Assembly: GCF_002043095.1 (NCBI RefSeq)
Contig: NZ_MVOC01000047.1
Coordinates: forward strand, 1 to 52,196
DNA length: 52,196 nt
Source of the DNA: Mycobacterium sp. AT1
GTDB taxonomy: Bacteria; Actinomycetota; Actinomycetes; Mycobacteriales; Mycobacteriaceae
Direction of reading: 5' to 3'
In this document: positions 8,848 to 17,738 of the stretch, piece after piece
How positions within the stretch are numbered: the stretch's first letter is position 1
Layout: each line of letters begins with the position of its first letter
Notes under the pieces: generated by a model
Databases searched by the model: none
Seen by the model: the letters and a program-made list of their open reading frames with translations, nothing else
What the model was told of the DNA's origin: nothing
Made by a program: the position numbers and the translations under genes

Positions 8848-9615
8848 ATGCTCCTTCTCGAGCACGTGTACGAAGCCTTGGTGCGGCTGGCTGGCGAGCT
8901 CGCCGACCGTGGCGAGTCCAGATTGCCGACCGAACGCGTGTTGGCGGATCGACTCGAGACGTCGCGCACCACGGTGCGCAAGGCACTGGAGCGGCTCGAG
9001 GAAGACCAGGTTATCCGTCGGGTGCGGGGCCGAGCCGGGGGCTCCTACCTCACCGCGGCGAGGCAGACACCTCCGGACATGGCGCGACCACTCTGCCACG
9101 GCCACAGCATCCTTCGCAGCCTCAACACGGTGAAGGGCATCCCAGAGATTCTGCACGAACAGGGGTTTCGCGACGGGACCACCGTCATCTCGGCCGGGTT
9201 GGTCCCGGCGACGGCGGGGATCGCCAGTGCTCTCGGCCTCGCGGAGGACGGCCAGGTGGTGGCCTTGAAGCGACTGCGCCACGCCGACGGGGAGACGCTG
9301 TCGCTGGAGCGGATGTACCTGCGCCCCGAGCTCGCCGGTCTGCTCGCCACCGAGATGAAGTCGGTGTACCGCACGTTGCGGGTTCGGTTCGGCGTGCAAA
9401 TCTGCGTCGCCGACGAAGCCATCGAGATCGCCACCCTCTCGCCGTCAGAGGGCGCACTGCTCGACCAGCCGGCGGGAACGCCCGTGCTCAAGCTGGAGCG
9501 CACCGGCTACGACCAACGGGGTCGGGCCGTCGAATACTCCGTCGACCTGTTCCGGGCCGACCGCACCCGCCTCCACGTGCGGTCGCAGTCGCCGGTCACC
9601 CCACGGCGGTTGTGA
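8848..9615 (+). CDS. GntR family transcriptional regulator (HutC/UTRA type)
   Basis: About 255 residues. The N-terminal winged helix (residues about 5-75) includes RLPTERVLADRLETSRTTVRKALERLEED, which I cite by its core LPTER and TVRKALERLE. A UTRA ligand-binding domain follows (about 95-245; ALGLAEDGQVVALKRLR, LERTGYDQRGRAVEYS). It is divergent from the phosphatase/symporter/amidase operon and is its most likely ligand-responsive repressor; two inverted repeats lie in the shared intergenic region. The start at 8848 is preferred because of the -10 six bases upstream. The inducer is unknown but presumably the operon's substrate or a phosphorylated intermediate. Confidence 0.87.
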   Translation: MLLLEHVYEALVRLAGELADRGESRLPTERVLADRLETSRTTVRKALERLEEDQVIRRVRGRAGGSYLTAARQTPPDMARPLCHGHSILRSLNTVKGIPEILHEQGFRDGTTVISAGLVPATAGIASALGLAEDGQVVALKRLRHADGETLSLERMYLRPELAGLLATEMKSVYRTLRVRFGVQICVADEAIEIATLSPSEGALLDQPAGTPVLKLERTGYDQRGRAVEYSVDLFRADRTRLHVRSQSPVTPRRL

Positions 9616-9666
9616 CCCCGGCGTCTGGAACCAAGACCAGCCAGCTGTCAGGCGGGTGAGCAAGTC

Positions 9667-10029
9667 TCAACGAGGGAGAGTCGACGGTAGGCCTTGGCCC
9701 GACAGCAGCGCGGTGATCTTGCTGCGTTTGTCGTCTAGGTCGCGCAGCTGGCCGTCTATGCCGCGTAACGTCTCGCGGATCACGGCGGCCACCCGCGGGC
9801 ACATGTCCACGTCGTCACCGTTGAGGCACGGCAACAGTTTTCGAATGGTGTCAGCGCTGAAGCCCGCATCGATCAGCGCCCGAATCTGCCGCACGGATTT
9901 CACGGCTGACTCGGGATAGTCGCGGTATCCGTTCGAGTGACGGTTCGACCGGAGCAGCTGCTGCTCCTCGTAGTACCGCAGCGCTCTGGTGGACACGTCA
10001 CATCGTCGTGCGAGTTCGCCGATTCGCAT
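9667..10029 (-). CDS. MerR family transcriptional regulator
   Basis: A 120-residue MerR-type protein. Its DNA-binding domain starts at the first codon (MRIGELARRC, then STRALRYYEE and RSNRHSNGYRDY), followed by a coiled-coil dimerisation helix (about 80-118). The frame is open far upstream, but the HTH begins at ATG 10029, so this start is firm. It is divergent from the hydrolase/MFS unit. The promoter of that unit has the 19-base spacer and central dyad typical of MerR-activated promoters, so it likely controls hydrolase and exporter expression. No cysteine pair for metal binding is obvious apart from isolated Cys residues, so an organic effector is more likely. Confidence 0.85.
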   Translation of the reverse strand: MRIGELARRCDVSTRALRYYEEQQLLRSNRHSNGYRDYPESAVKSVRQIRALIDAGFSADTIRKLLPCLNGDDVDMCPRVAAVIRETLRGIDGQLRDLDDKRSKITALLSGQGLPSTLPR

Positions 10030-10063
10030 TGTCCCTGCCTGTGTGATCGTCGCCTCAAGGGGC

Positions 10064-10102
10064 TTGACCTTGACGCTGACGTGAAGGTTTAGCGTCCAGA
10101 CT
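10064..10102 (+). promoter_or_regulatory. MerR-type promoter with central dyad, leaderless
   Basis: -35 TTGACC (10064-10069), a 19-base spacer, then TTAGCG/TAGCGT (10089-10095), and ATG seven bases later at 10103. A dyad with arms ACCTTnACG (10067-10075) and CGTnAAGGT (10080-10088) fills the spacer. Long spacers with a central dyad are the established hallmark of MerR-activated promoters. The MerR gene is adjacent and divergent. Confidence 0.65.
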
Positions 10103-10894
10103 ATGACAGCACCACGCCTCGTCGCAGATCCAGACGTCATCCGAATCGGAGGTGGCCCTCCGCTCGTCCTCGCCCACGGCGCCGGGGGCAGCGTCAACGC
10201 GAACTTTGGCCAGGTAGTCGACGCCATGTCCGCGACCCGCACGTTCGTCGGCATGAACTACCCCGGATCGGGTGCGACGCCGCAAGACTCGGGAGCGCTC
10301 GAGCTTCCGATCCTCGCCGATTCGCTGGTGAAGGCGGCGGTCGACGCAGGTTTCGAGACGTTTCCGATCCTCGGCTTGTCACTGGGGACGGCCGTTGCCG
10401 TCACGGCCGCCGCCCGTCACCCGGACCGGGTGACGGGACTGTTGCTAACCGTCGGGTTCGCCCGCGTCGACCAGCAGCTGCGACTGGTCGTCGACACGTG
10501 GACCGCACTGGCGGCGAGCGGTGATCGCCAGGCATTGGCCGGCTACCTGGTAAGCCTGTCCTCCCCGGCGGTGCTCGGGGGGCTCGACCGGGTAGCCGCC
10601 GACGCAGCCGTGGCGATGACGCACGACAACTATCCCGCCGGCGGTGCGGACCAGGCGCGGTTGGCGGCATCGGTCGACACCGTCGACGCGTGCGGCGAAA
10701 TTGCCGTGCCGGCAGTCGTATTCGTCAGCGGACAGGACCGCATCGTGCTGCCGGAGTCGACACGTCTGCTGGCCTCGGCGATACCTGGCGCGACGTCGAT
10801 CGAGTACTCCGATGCCGGGCACATCTTCACGCCCGAGGAGGCTTCGGTGTGGATCGACGACATCGGTGAGTTCCTGCGCGCACACGACCTGTGA
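10103..10894 (+). CDS. Alpha/beta hydrolase
   Basis: A 263-residue alpha/beta-hydrolase. An oxyanion-region HGAG (25-28) precedes the nucleophile Ser93 in GLSLGT; the acid Asp212 (GQDRIV) and the base His240 (DAGHIF) complete the triad. There is no signal peptide, so it is cytoplasmic. The ATG at 10103 is supported by a leaderless MerR-type promoter. It overlaps the MFS gene by four bases (GTGA), so the two form an operon. With an exporter and a MerR sensor it may be a detoxification unit for a small ester or lactone; substrate unknown. Confidence 0.87.
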   Translation: MTAPRLVADPDVIRIGGGPPLVLAHGAGGSVNANFGQVVDAMSATRTFVGMNYPGSGATPQDSGALELPILADSLVKAAVDAGFETFPILGLSLGTAVAVTAAARHPDRVTGLLLTVGFARVDQQLRLVVDTWTALAASGDRQALAGYLVSLSSPAVLGGLDRVAADAAVAMTHDNYPAGGADQARLAASVDTVDACGEIAVPAVVFVSGQDRIVLPESTRLLASAIPGATSIEYSDAGHIFTPEEASVWIDDIGEFLRAHDL

Positions 10895-12054
10895 AGGCGC
10901 CCGGCCCGTTACGGACCGCAGCATTGGCGGGGGCGCTGTTCGTCTATCTCACGGCCGAGATGTTCCCGATCGGCGTGCTCACCGACGTGTCGTCGGATCT
11001 GCACACCACTGAGTCCGGTGCCGGTCGGATGCTCACCGTCTACGCACTGGTCGCGGGGGTGGCGATCCTGCCGACGGTGGCGTTGACGCGGCACCTCGAC
11101 CGCCGCGTCGTGCTCGTTGGCTCGCTCGTGGTGCTTGCGGTGTCGCAGGCGGTGCTGGCGTTCGCGTCGAACCTACCGACCGCATTGGCGGCCAGGGCGA
11201 TTGCCGCAGTGCCTCACGGACTGCTGTGGTCGACCGTACCGATCGTCGCCGTGTCGCTGGTGTCCGAGGACCGGCAGGGGCGCGCCACCGCACAGGTCTT
11301 TCTCGGCGGCTCGGCCGCGCTGGTGGGCGGAGCGCCCCTCATGACCGGTCTCGCCGCCTGGATCGGCTGGCGCCCCGCGGCGGGTGTATTGGCCGCGGTG
11401 GCAATGGTGCTCGGCGTGCTGCTGAGGGTGATCCTGCCCGCTTCGCCGCCGGGCGAGGAGGCATCGGAGCCGACGCCCCGGGAATCATCATGGATCACGT
11501 GCGTCGTAAGGGTATGCGTCCTAACGGTTGCAGTGGTGACTGCCAGTTACGTCCCGTACACGTTCTTCTCGGTCATGGCGCAGCCGTACGGTTTTCACGC
11601 ATGGTCCCTTGGCGGCCTGCAGATCGCGTTCGGCGTGGCCGGCTTGCTGGCAGTTGCGCTGATCGGCAGGATCATCGACCGCAGTCCCGATTTCGCGTTG
11701 ACGCTGACGGTAGCGGGACTGGTGACGGCATTCGGTGTGGTGGCACTGGAGCCGCCCATGCCGGTGTTCGTCATCGGCGTGATCCTGTGGGGCGCAGCGC
11801 TGGCATGCGTGGCCCCGACGATGCAGACCGCGGCGCTGCGCAGTGGGCCGGGCGACCAGGTGATGGCCTCGGCGCTGTACGTCCTCGCGTTCCAGATCGG
11901 CATCAGCGCGGGTTCGCTGCTGGGCGGCATCGTGCTCGACGGTGCAGGCCTGCGTTGGCTACCGGTGTGCGCACTGGCCGGGCTCGCACCCGTCGCGGCG
12001 GTGCTCGTCGCCCAGTCGCTTGCGGTTTGCGTTCGAGCGCGCTCGAACCCCTAG
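10891..12054 (+). CDS. MFS transporter (DHA1-like)
   Basis: A 387-residue major facilitator protein with about 12 hydrophobic segments and the cytoplasmic loop between TM2 and TM3 (TRHLDRRVVLVGS) typical of drug:H+ antiporters. GTG at 10891 overlaps the hydrolase stop. A central charged loop (about residues 188-205) divides the two six-helix halves. It is presumed to export a compound sensed by the divergent MerR protein. Its TAG stop (12052-12054) forms part of the -10 hexamer of the following SDR gene. Confidence 0.87.
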   Translation: MKAPGPLRTAALAGALFVYLTAEMFPIGVLTDVSSDLHTTESGAGRMLTVYALVAGVAILPTVALTRHLDRRVVLVGSLVVLAVSQAVLAFASNLPTALAARAIAAVPHGLLWSTVPIVAVSLVSEDRQGRATAQVFLGGSAALVGGAPLMTGLAAWIGWRPAAGVLAAVAMVLGVLLRVILPASPPGEEASEPTPRESSWITCVVRVCVLTVAVVTASYVPYTFFSVMAQPYGFHAWSLGGLQIAFGVAGLLAVALIGRIIDRSPDFALTLTVAGLVTAFGVVALEPPMPVFVIGVILWGAALACVAPTMQTAALRSGPGDQVMASALYVLAFQIGISAGSLLGGIVLDGAGLRWLPVCALAGLAPVAAVLVAQSLAVCVRARSNP

Positions 12055-12057
12055 CGT
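12027..12057 (+). promoter_or_regulatory. Promoter with 18-base perfect palindrome, MerR-type
   Basis: -35-like TTGCGT (12027-12032), a 19-base spacer, -10 TAGCGT (12052-12057), then ATG seven bases later. The spacer is filled by the perfect palindrome GTTCGAGCGCGCTCGAAC (12031-12048). The layout is that of a MerR-activated promoter; the likely regulator is the MerR protein encoded just after the SDR at 12947. The palindrome also lies within the 3' end of the MFS coding sequence. Confidence 0.6.
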
Positions 12058-12064
12058 CGCGCTC

Positions 12065-12937
12065 ATGTCAGTCACCACGAACCACCTCACTTGGATCATC
12101 ACCGGCGCCTCCCGCGGATTCGGCAGGGCCATCGCCGAATACGCACTCGAGATCGGGGACACCGTGCTCGCCGCGGTGCGGGAGCCGCGTGCGGTCGCGG
12201 ACCTGGCGGAGCGGTATCCGGACCGATTCGCGTCGACCCCTTTCGACGCAGGAAGGACCGCACAGGTCGACGGCGTGGTCGACGAGGCGCTTCGGCGATT
12301 CGGTCGCGTCGACGTCCTGGTCAACAACGCGGGGCGCGGCATCATCGGTGCCGCGGAGGAAGTGTCGGACGCCGACCTCCGCGAGGCGATGGACCTGCAT
12401 CTGTTCGTCCCCGCCGCCCTGGTCCGGGCCGTGCTGCCGACGATGCGTGACCAGCGCAGCGGAACGATCATCCAGATGAGCAGCCAGGGCGGCCGAGTCT
12501 CGTTTCCCGGTGCGGGCTCCTACTCGGCGGGAAAGTTCGCCTTGGAGGGTTGGTCGGAGGCGCTCGCCGGCGAGGTGGCTCCGTTCGGAGTTCGCGTAAT
12601 GGTGGTGGAGCCCAGCAGGTTTCGCACCGGATTCAACCAGCCCGACGTGATCGCCTTCGCCGAGTCGAGCCCCGTCTATCGCGAGGCGCTCAGTGCCATG
12701 CGGGCCGATCTGGCTCGGGTCGACGGGGTCCAGGAGGGCGATCCAGTCAAGGCGGCGGAGGTGATCGTCGACCTGGCGCACGCCGACGACGTCCCGCTGC
12801 GGCTGCCGCTGGGTGCCGAGGCCGTCAGGCGCATCGGCAACGGCTACCGCACCAATCTGGAGGCACTGGAGAAGTGGGCCGACGTCGCGATCGGCACCGA
12901 CTTCGCGGACGCGCCGCCGTCGGTCCGGCCGGTTTAG
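12065..12937 (+). CDS. Short-chain dehydrogenase/reductase (SDR)
   Basis: A 290-residue classical SDR. The cofactor motif TGASRGFG (13-20), NNAG (83-86), Ser135/136, Tyr149 and Lys153 (YSAGK) give a complete active site. It should oxidise or reduce an alcohol/carbonyl with NAD(P)(H). The start at 12065 is supported by a promoter ending seven bases upstream; an in-frame start at 11942 would lie inside the MFS gene. It is followed ten bases later by a MerR regulator, a frequent actinobacterial pairing in which MerR activates the SDR gene. Its TAG stop lies in the -10 of that regulator gene. Confidence 0.88.
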   Translation: MSVTTNHLTWIITGASRGFGRAIAEYALEIGDTVLAAVREPRAVADLAERYPDRFASTPFDAGRTAQVDGVVDEALRRFGRVDVLVNNAGRGIIGAAEEVSDADLREAMDLHLFVPAALVRAVLPTMRDQRSGTIIQMSSQGGRVSFPGAGSYSAGKFALEGWSEALAGEVAPFGVRVMVVEPSRFRTGFNQPDVIAFAESSPVYREALSAMRADLARVDGVQEGDPVKAAEVIVDLAHADDVPLRLPLGAEAVRRIGNGYRTNLEALEKWADVAIGTDFADAPPSVRPV

Positions 12938-12940
12938 GCT
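12935..12940 (+). promoter_or_regulatory. -10 hexamer of the MerR gene, overlapping the SDR stop
   Basis: TAGGCT begins with the TAG stop of the SDR gene and ends six bases before the ATG at 12947, implying leaderless transcription of the regulator. Confidence 0.4.
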
Positions 12941-12946
12941 TCGGCG

Positions 12947-13423
12947 ATGAGCGTCGACGACCTGATGACGAAGGCGCTGGCGGCCTTGGGTGAGGCGGGC
13001 AGCCCGATCTCGGTGGAGCTGCTGCACCGGATGGCCGACGGCGGTGGCGTCGACGAACCGAAGTCGATCGCCCAGGTGGCCGAGCTTCTTGACGTCACGG
13101 CGCACACCTTGCGGTATTACGAGCGCATCGGGCTGCTGGTCGTCGACCGCGACGCCGACGGGCACCGCCGGTACTCGCCGGAGGCGATCCGTCGACTCGT
13201 CTTCCTGACGCGGATGCGCCTGTCCGGCATGGCCATTCGCGATCTTCAGCACTATGTCGAGCTGGTCGACGCCGGGGCCGACACGGTGCCTGAGCGGCTG
13301 GACATGCTCGTCGAACATCGCGACACCATCCAGCGTCAGATTCGTGAGCTGACGCTGTCCCTGGCCGCCACCGAGTACAAGATCGCGACGTACGGAGGAC
13401 GCGCCGGGGACCCGCTGTCCTGA
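12947..13423 (+). CDS. MerR family transcriptional regulator
   Basis: A 158-residue protein with an unusual N-terminal extension of about 38 residues before the MerR helix-turn-helix (SIAQVAELLDVTAHTLRYYE, about 40-59). The wing and a dimerisation helix follow (RLSGMAIRDLQHYVEL...). It lies directly downstream of the SDR gene and probably acts at the palindrome-containing promoter at 12027-12057. A long stem-loop starts six bases after its stop. No metal-binding Cys is present, so the effector is probably organic. Confidence 0.85.
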   Translation: MSVDDLMTKALAALGEAGSPISVELLHRMADGGGVDEPKSIAQVAELLDVTAHTLRYYERIGLLVVDRDADGHRRYSPEAIRRLVFLTRMRLSGMAIRDLQHYVELVDAGADTVPERLDMLVEHRDTIQRQIRELTLSLAATEYKIATYGGRAGDPLS

Positions 13424-13428
13424 CCAAG

Positions 13429-13491
13429 CGTCGAGACTGCGTCCACGGTCGTGATTCGGCGGTGATCACGACCGTGGGCGCAGTCTCGACG
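13429..13491 (+). terminator. Long stem-loop after the MerR gene, I-shaped terminator candidate
   Basis: Arms of 27 bases (13429-13455 and 13465-13491) pair fully in RNA with one G-U pair and a 9-base loop. The stem starts six bases after the MerR stop, has no T-tract, and separates the unit from the dnaK promoter. U-less terminators are described for mycobacteria. Confidence 0.55.
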
Positions 13492-13505
13492 AGTCCGGTA
13501 GCCCC

Positions 13506-13534
13506 GGGAATGAATCGCGCACCCGCTCCGTTGA
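13506..13534 (+). promoter_or_regulatory. SigH-like promoter of dnaK
   Basis: GGGAAT (13506-13511), a 17-base spacer and CGTTGA (13529-13534) match the SigH consensus GGGAAY-N16-17-cGTT known from M. tuberculosis, where dnaK is a SigH target. The dnaK start is about 125 bases downstream, leaving a long leader that contains both HAIR elements. Confidence 0.6.
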
Positions 13535-13546
13535 CCCATTCGACAA

Positions 13547-13567
13547 CTTGAGTGGATCAGGCTCAAC
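13547..13567. promoter_or_regulatory. HAIR element 1 (HspR operator) upstream of dnaK
   Basis: CTTGAGT (13547-13553), seven bases, GCTCAAC (13561-13567). The HAIR consensus bound by HspR is CTTGAGT-N7-ACTCAAG. The left half is perfect and the right half has two changes. Confidence 0.75.
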
Positions 13568-13601
13568 TCTCGCTTGACACGGACACGTCCGGGAGGGCAG
13601 G

Positions 13602-13622
13602 CTTGAGCGTGGTCCACTCAGA
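13602..13622. promoter_or_regulatory. HAIR element 2 (HspR operator) upstream of dnaK
   Basis: CTTGAGC (13602-13608), seven bases, ACTCAGA (13616-13622). Its left half overlaps a possible housekeeping -35 (TTGAGC 13603-13608) that is followed, after 18 bases, by TAAACG (13627-13632). Repression by promoter occlusion would fit. Confidence 0.68.
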
Positions 13623-13658
13623 CCCGTAAACGTTTTTCTCTATCAGGAGGCAGTAACT

Positions 13659-15514
<1,856 letters not shown>

Positions 15515-15518
<4 letters not shown>

Positions 15519-16141
15519 CCCAGGCGAACGATCCGCACGAGCCGGTGACCATCACCGACAAACGGCGCGTCGATCCCGACACGGGTGCAGTTCGTGACAA
15601 CGCGGATTCGGCGTCGGCCCCCAGTGGGTCGACGCCGGACCCGGCGCCCGAGAACGACGAGGCCGCCGAGCTCAAGGCGACGCTGCAACGCGTCAAGGCG
15701 GAATACGACAACTACCGCAAGCGAGCCGTCCGGCAGGAACAAGCCGCCTCCGAACGGGGCAAGGCCTTCGCGGCCACCCAGTTGCTGCCCGTGCTCGACG
15801 ACCTCGAGCGCGCGCGGCGCCACGGTGACCTGGAGACCGGTCCACTGAAGTCGGTGGCCGACAAGCTCGCTGGCGCATTGCAGGCCATCGGACTGGTGGC
15901 ATACGGCGTGGAGGGCGACCCGTTCGACCCGTCACTGCACGAGGCCGTGCAGCACGACGGCGACGGAACCAACCCGGTGATCGGCACCGTGATGCGCCAG
16001 GGCTACCGCCTCGGCGACGGCCCGGTGCTCCGGCACGCGATGGTCGGGGTGGTCGATTCCGTCGACGGTCCCGACACGAACGACGTGTCGGACGCGCAAA
16101 ACGCATCGAATGGCAACGAGAATTCACAATCAGATCAATAG
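15515..16141 (+). CDS. grpE: Nucleotide exchange factor GrpE
   Basis: A 208-residue GrpE. A disordered N-terminus (about 1-50) precedes the long helical dimer region (VKAEYDNYRKRA) and the C-terminal beta domain with AVQHDGDGTNPVIGTVMRQG-like conserved text. It releases ADP from DnaK. The GTG start overlaps the dnaK stop as GTGA, implying translational coupling. The Asn/Asp/Ser-rich tail after residue about 185 is longer than in E. coli GrpE and typical of mycobacteria. Confidence 0.97.
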
Positions 16142-16176
16142 TTCGACAGAACTGACTGGCAAGGAGGTGACGCAGC

Positions 16177-17352
16177 GTGGTCCAGCGCGAATGGGTTGAG
16201 AAGGACTTCTACAAAGAACTCGGCGTCGCCTCCGATGCCAGCGACAGCGAAATCAAGAGTGTCGCCCGCAAGCTGATGGCCGAGAACCACCCCGACCGCA
16301 ACCCGAACAATCCGGTTGCCGAGGAGCGGTACAAGGCGGTCGGCGAGGCCAAGGACGTCCTTCTGGACAAGGCCAAGCGCAAGGACTACGACGAGACCCG
16401 CAGGCTCTTCGCCAACGGCGGTCGTCGATTCGGCGGTGGCGGTGGCGGCGGCAACTTTGGTGGCTTTGGTGGCGAGGGTGCCGAATTCAACCTCGGCGAC
16501 CTGTTCGACGCCGCACCGCAGACCGGTGGCGCCAACATCGGCGACCTCTTCGGCGGACTGTTCGGTCGTGGCGCTCAACAGCCGCGGCCCAGCCGTCCGC
16601 GCAGAGGCAACGACCTGGAGACCGAGACGGAACTGTCGTTCCTCGAGGCGACCAAGGGCGTGGCCATGCCGCTGCGGCTCACCAGCCCGGCGCCGTGCAC
16701 CAACTGCCACGGCAGCGGCGCGCGCCCCGGCACCAGCCCCAAGGTGTGCCCGAACTGCAACGGCGCCGGCGTCATCAACCGCAATCAGGGCGCCTTCGGC
16801 TTCTCCGAGCCGTGCACCGAATGCCGGGGCACCGGCTCGATCATCGAGGAGCCGTGCGACGAGTGCGGCGGCAAGGGTGCGACCACCCGGACCCGCACCA
16901 TCAACGTCCGGATTCCACCCGGCGTCGAGGATGGCCAACGGATCCGTCTCGCCGGTCAAGGCGAGGCTGGGCTGCGCGGTGCACCGTCGGGCGACCTGTT
17001 CGTCACCGTGCACGTCCGGCCCGACAAGGTGTTCGGCAGGACCGGCGACGACCTGACCGTCACGGTTCCCGTCAGCTTCCACGAACTCGCCCTTGGCACA
17101 ACGCTTTCGGTGCCGACGCTGGAGGGCAAGGTCGGGGTCCGGGTGCCCAAGGGAACGTCCGACGGACGCATCCTTCGGGTCCGCGGCCGCGGCGTGCCCA
17201 AGCGTGCGGGTGGTCACGGTGACCTACTGGTCACGGTGAAGGTCGCGGTTCCCCCCAACGTCGAAGGCGAAGCCGCCGAGGCACTCGAGGCCTACGCCAA
17301 GGCCGAGCGGGCAAGCGGGTTCGACCCGCGGGCCGGATGGACCGGTGCGTGA
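16177..17352 (+). CDS. dnaJ: Chaperone protein DnaJ (DnaJ1)
   Basis: A 391-residue type I J-protein. It has a J domain (about 9-75) with HPD at 38-40, a Gly/Phe-rich linker (about 83-135), four CxxCxGxG zinc-binding repeats starting at Cys174 (CTNCHGSG, CPNCNGAG, CTECRGTG, CDECGGKG) and the C-terminal substrate domain. It stimulates DnaK ATPase and delivers substrates. GTG at 16177 follows an ideal ribosome-binding site AAGGAGGTGA (16161-16170). It lies 35 bases after grpE and its stop shares one base with the hspR start. Confidence 0.98.
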   Translation: MVQREWVEKDFYKELGVASDASDSEIKSVARKLMAENHPDRNPNNPVAEERYKAVGEAKDVLLDKAKRKDYDETRRLFANGGRRFGGGGGGGNFGGFGGEGAEFNLGDLFDAAPQTGGANIGDLFGGLFGRGAQQPRPSRPRRGNDLETETELSFLEATKGVAMPLRLTSPAPCTNCHGSGARPGTSPKVCPNCNGAGVINRNQGAFGFSEPCTECRGTGSIIEEPCDECGGKGATTRTRTINVRIPPGVEDGQRIRLAGQGEAGLRGAPSGDLFVTVHVRPDKVFGRTGDDLTVTVPVSFHELALGTTLSVPTLEGKVGVRVPKGTSDGRILRVRGRGVPKRAGGHGDLLVTVKVAVPPNVEGEAAEALEAYAKAERASGFDPRAGWTGA

Positions 17353-17738
17353 TGAGCAAGAAGGACCCCTCTTCTGCAGCGCGCACCTTCCTGATCTCGG
17401 TCGCCGCGGAGCTCGCGGGCATGCACGCCCAGACGCTGCGGACCTACGACCGGCTTGGCCTGGTCAGTCCGCAGCGTAGCTCCGGCGGCGGTCGGCGATA
17501 CTCCGAGCGTGACGTCGACCTGCTCCGCGAGGTGCAGCGGCTGTCGCAGGACGAGGGCGTCAACCTCGCCGGGATCAAGCGCATCATCGAGCTGACCAAT
17601 CAGGTCGAGGCGCTGCGCTCCCGGATGGGGGAGATGGCCGAGGAGATGGAACGGCTGCGGGCCAACCAGCGCCGCGACCTGGCCGTCGTGCCGAAGAGCA
17701 CGGCGTTGGTCGTGTGGCAGCCGCGAAGCAAGCGCTGA
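17352..17738 (+). CDS. hspR: Heat shock repressor HspR
   Basis: A 128-residue MerR-fold repressor. The helix-turn-helix (about 13-55; SVAAELAGMHAQTLRTYDRL) and wing (SSGGGRRYSERD) are followed by a coiled coil (about 80-108) and a hydrophobic C-terminal tail (ALVVWQP) typical of HspR. It binds HAIR elements and, with DnaK as co-repressor in Streptomyces, switches off the operon. ATG at 17352 overlaps the dnaJ stop as TGATG and is preferred to an ATG 15 bases upstream. Two HAIR sites before dnaK and one before clpB define its regulon in this window. Confidence 0.97.
   Translation: MSKKDPSSAARTFLISVAAELAGMHAQTLRTYDRLGLVSPQRSSGGGRRYSERDVDLLREVQRLSQDEGVNLAGIKRIIELTNQVEALRSRMGEMAEEMERLRANQRRDLAVVPKSTALVVWQPRSKR

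Noticed and set aside
8511..9659. Plus-strand open frame of 382 codons crossing the divergent promoter and the GntR gene
   Set aside because: It reads through the intergenic operators and out of frame with the GntR domain; low-complexity Arg/Gly/Pro translation.
13429..13491. Large inverted repeat considered as an additional HspR or MerR operator
   Set aside because: 27-base arms with a G-U compensating change fit RNA structure; no CTTGAG core and it lies upstream of the SigH-like promoter.
16417..16590. Glycine-rich GGC/GGT repeats resembling a microsatellite
   Set aside because: They encode the Gly/Phe linker of DnaJ, a normal feature of the protein.
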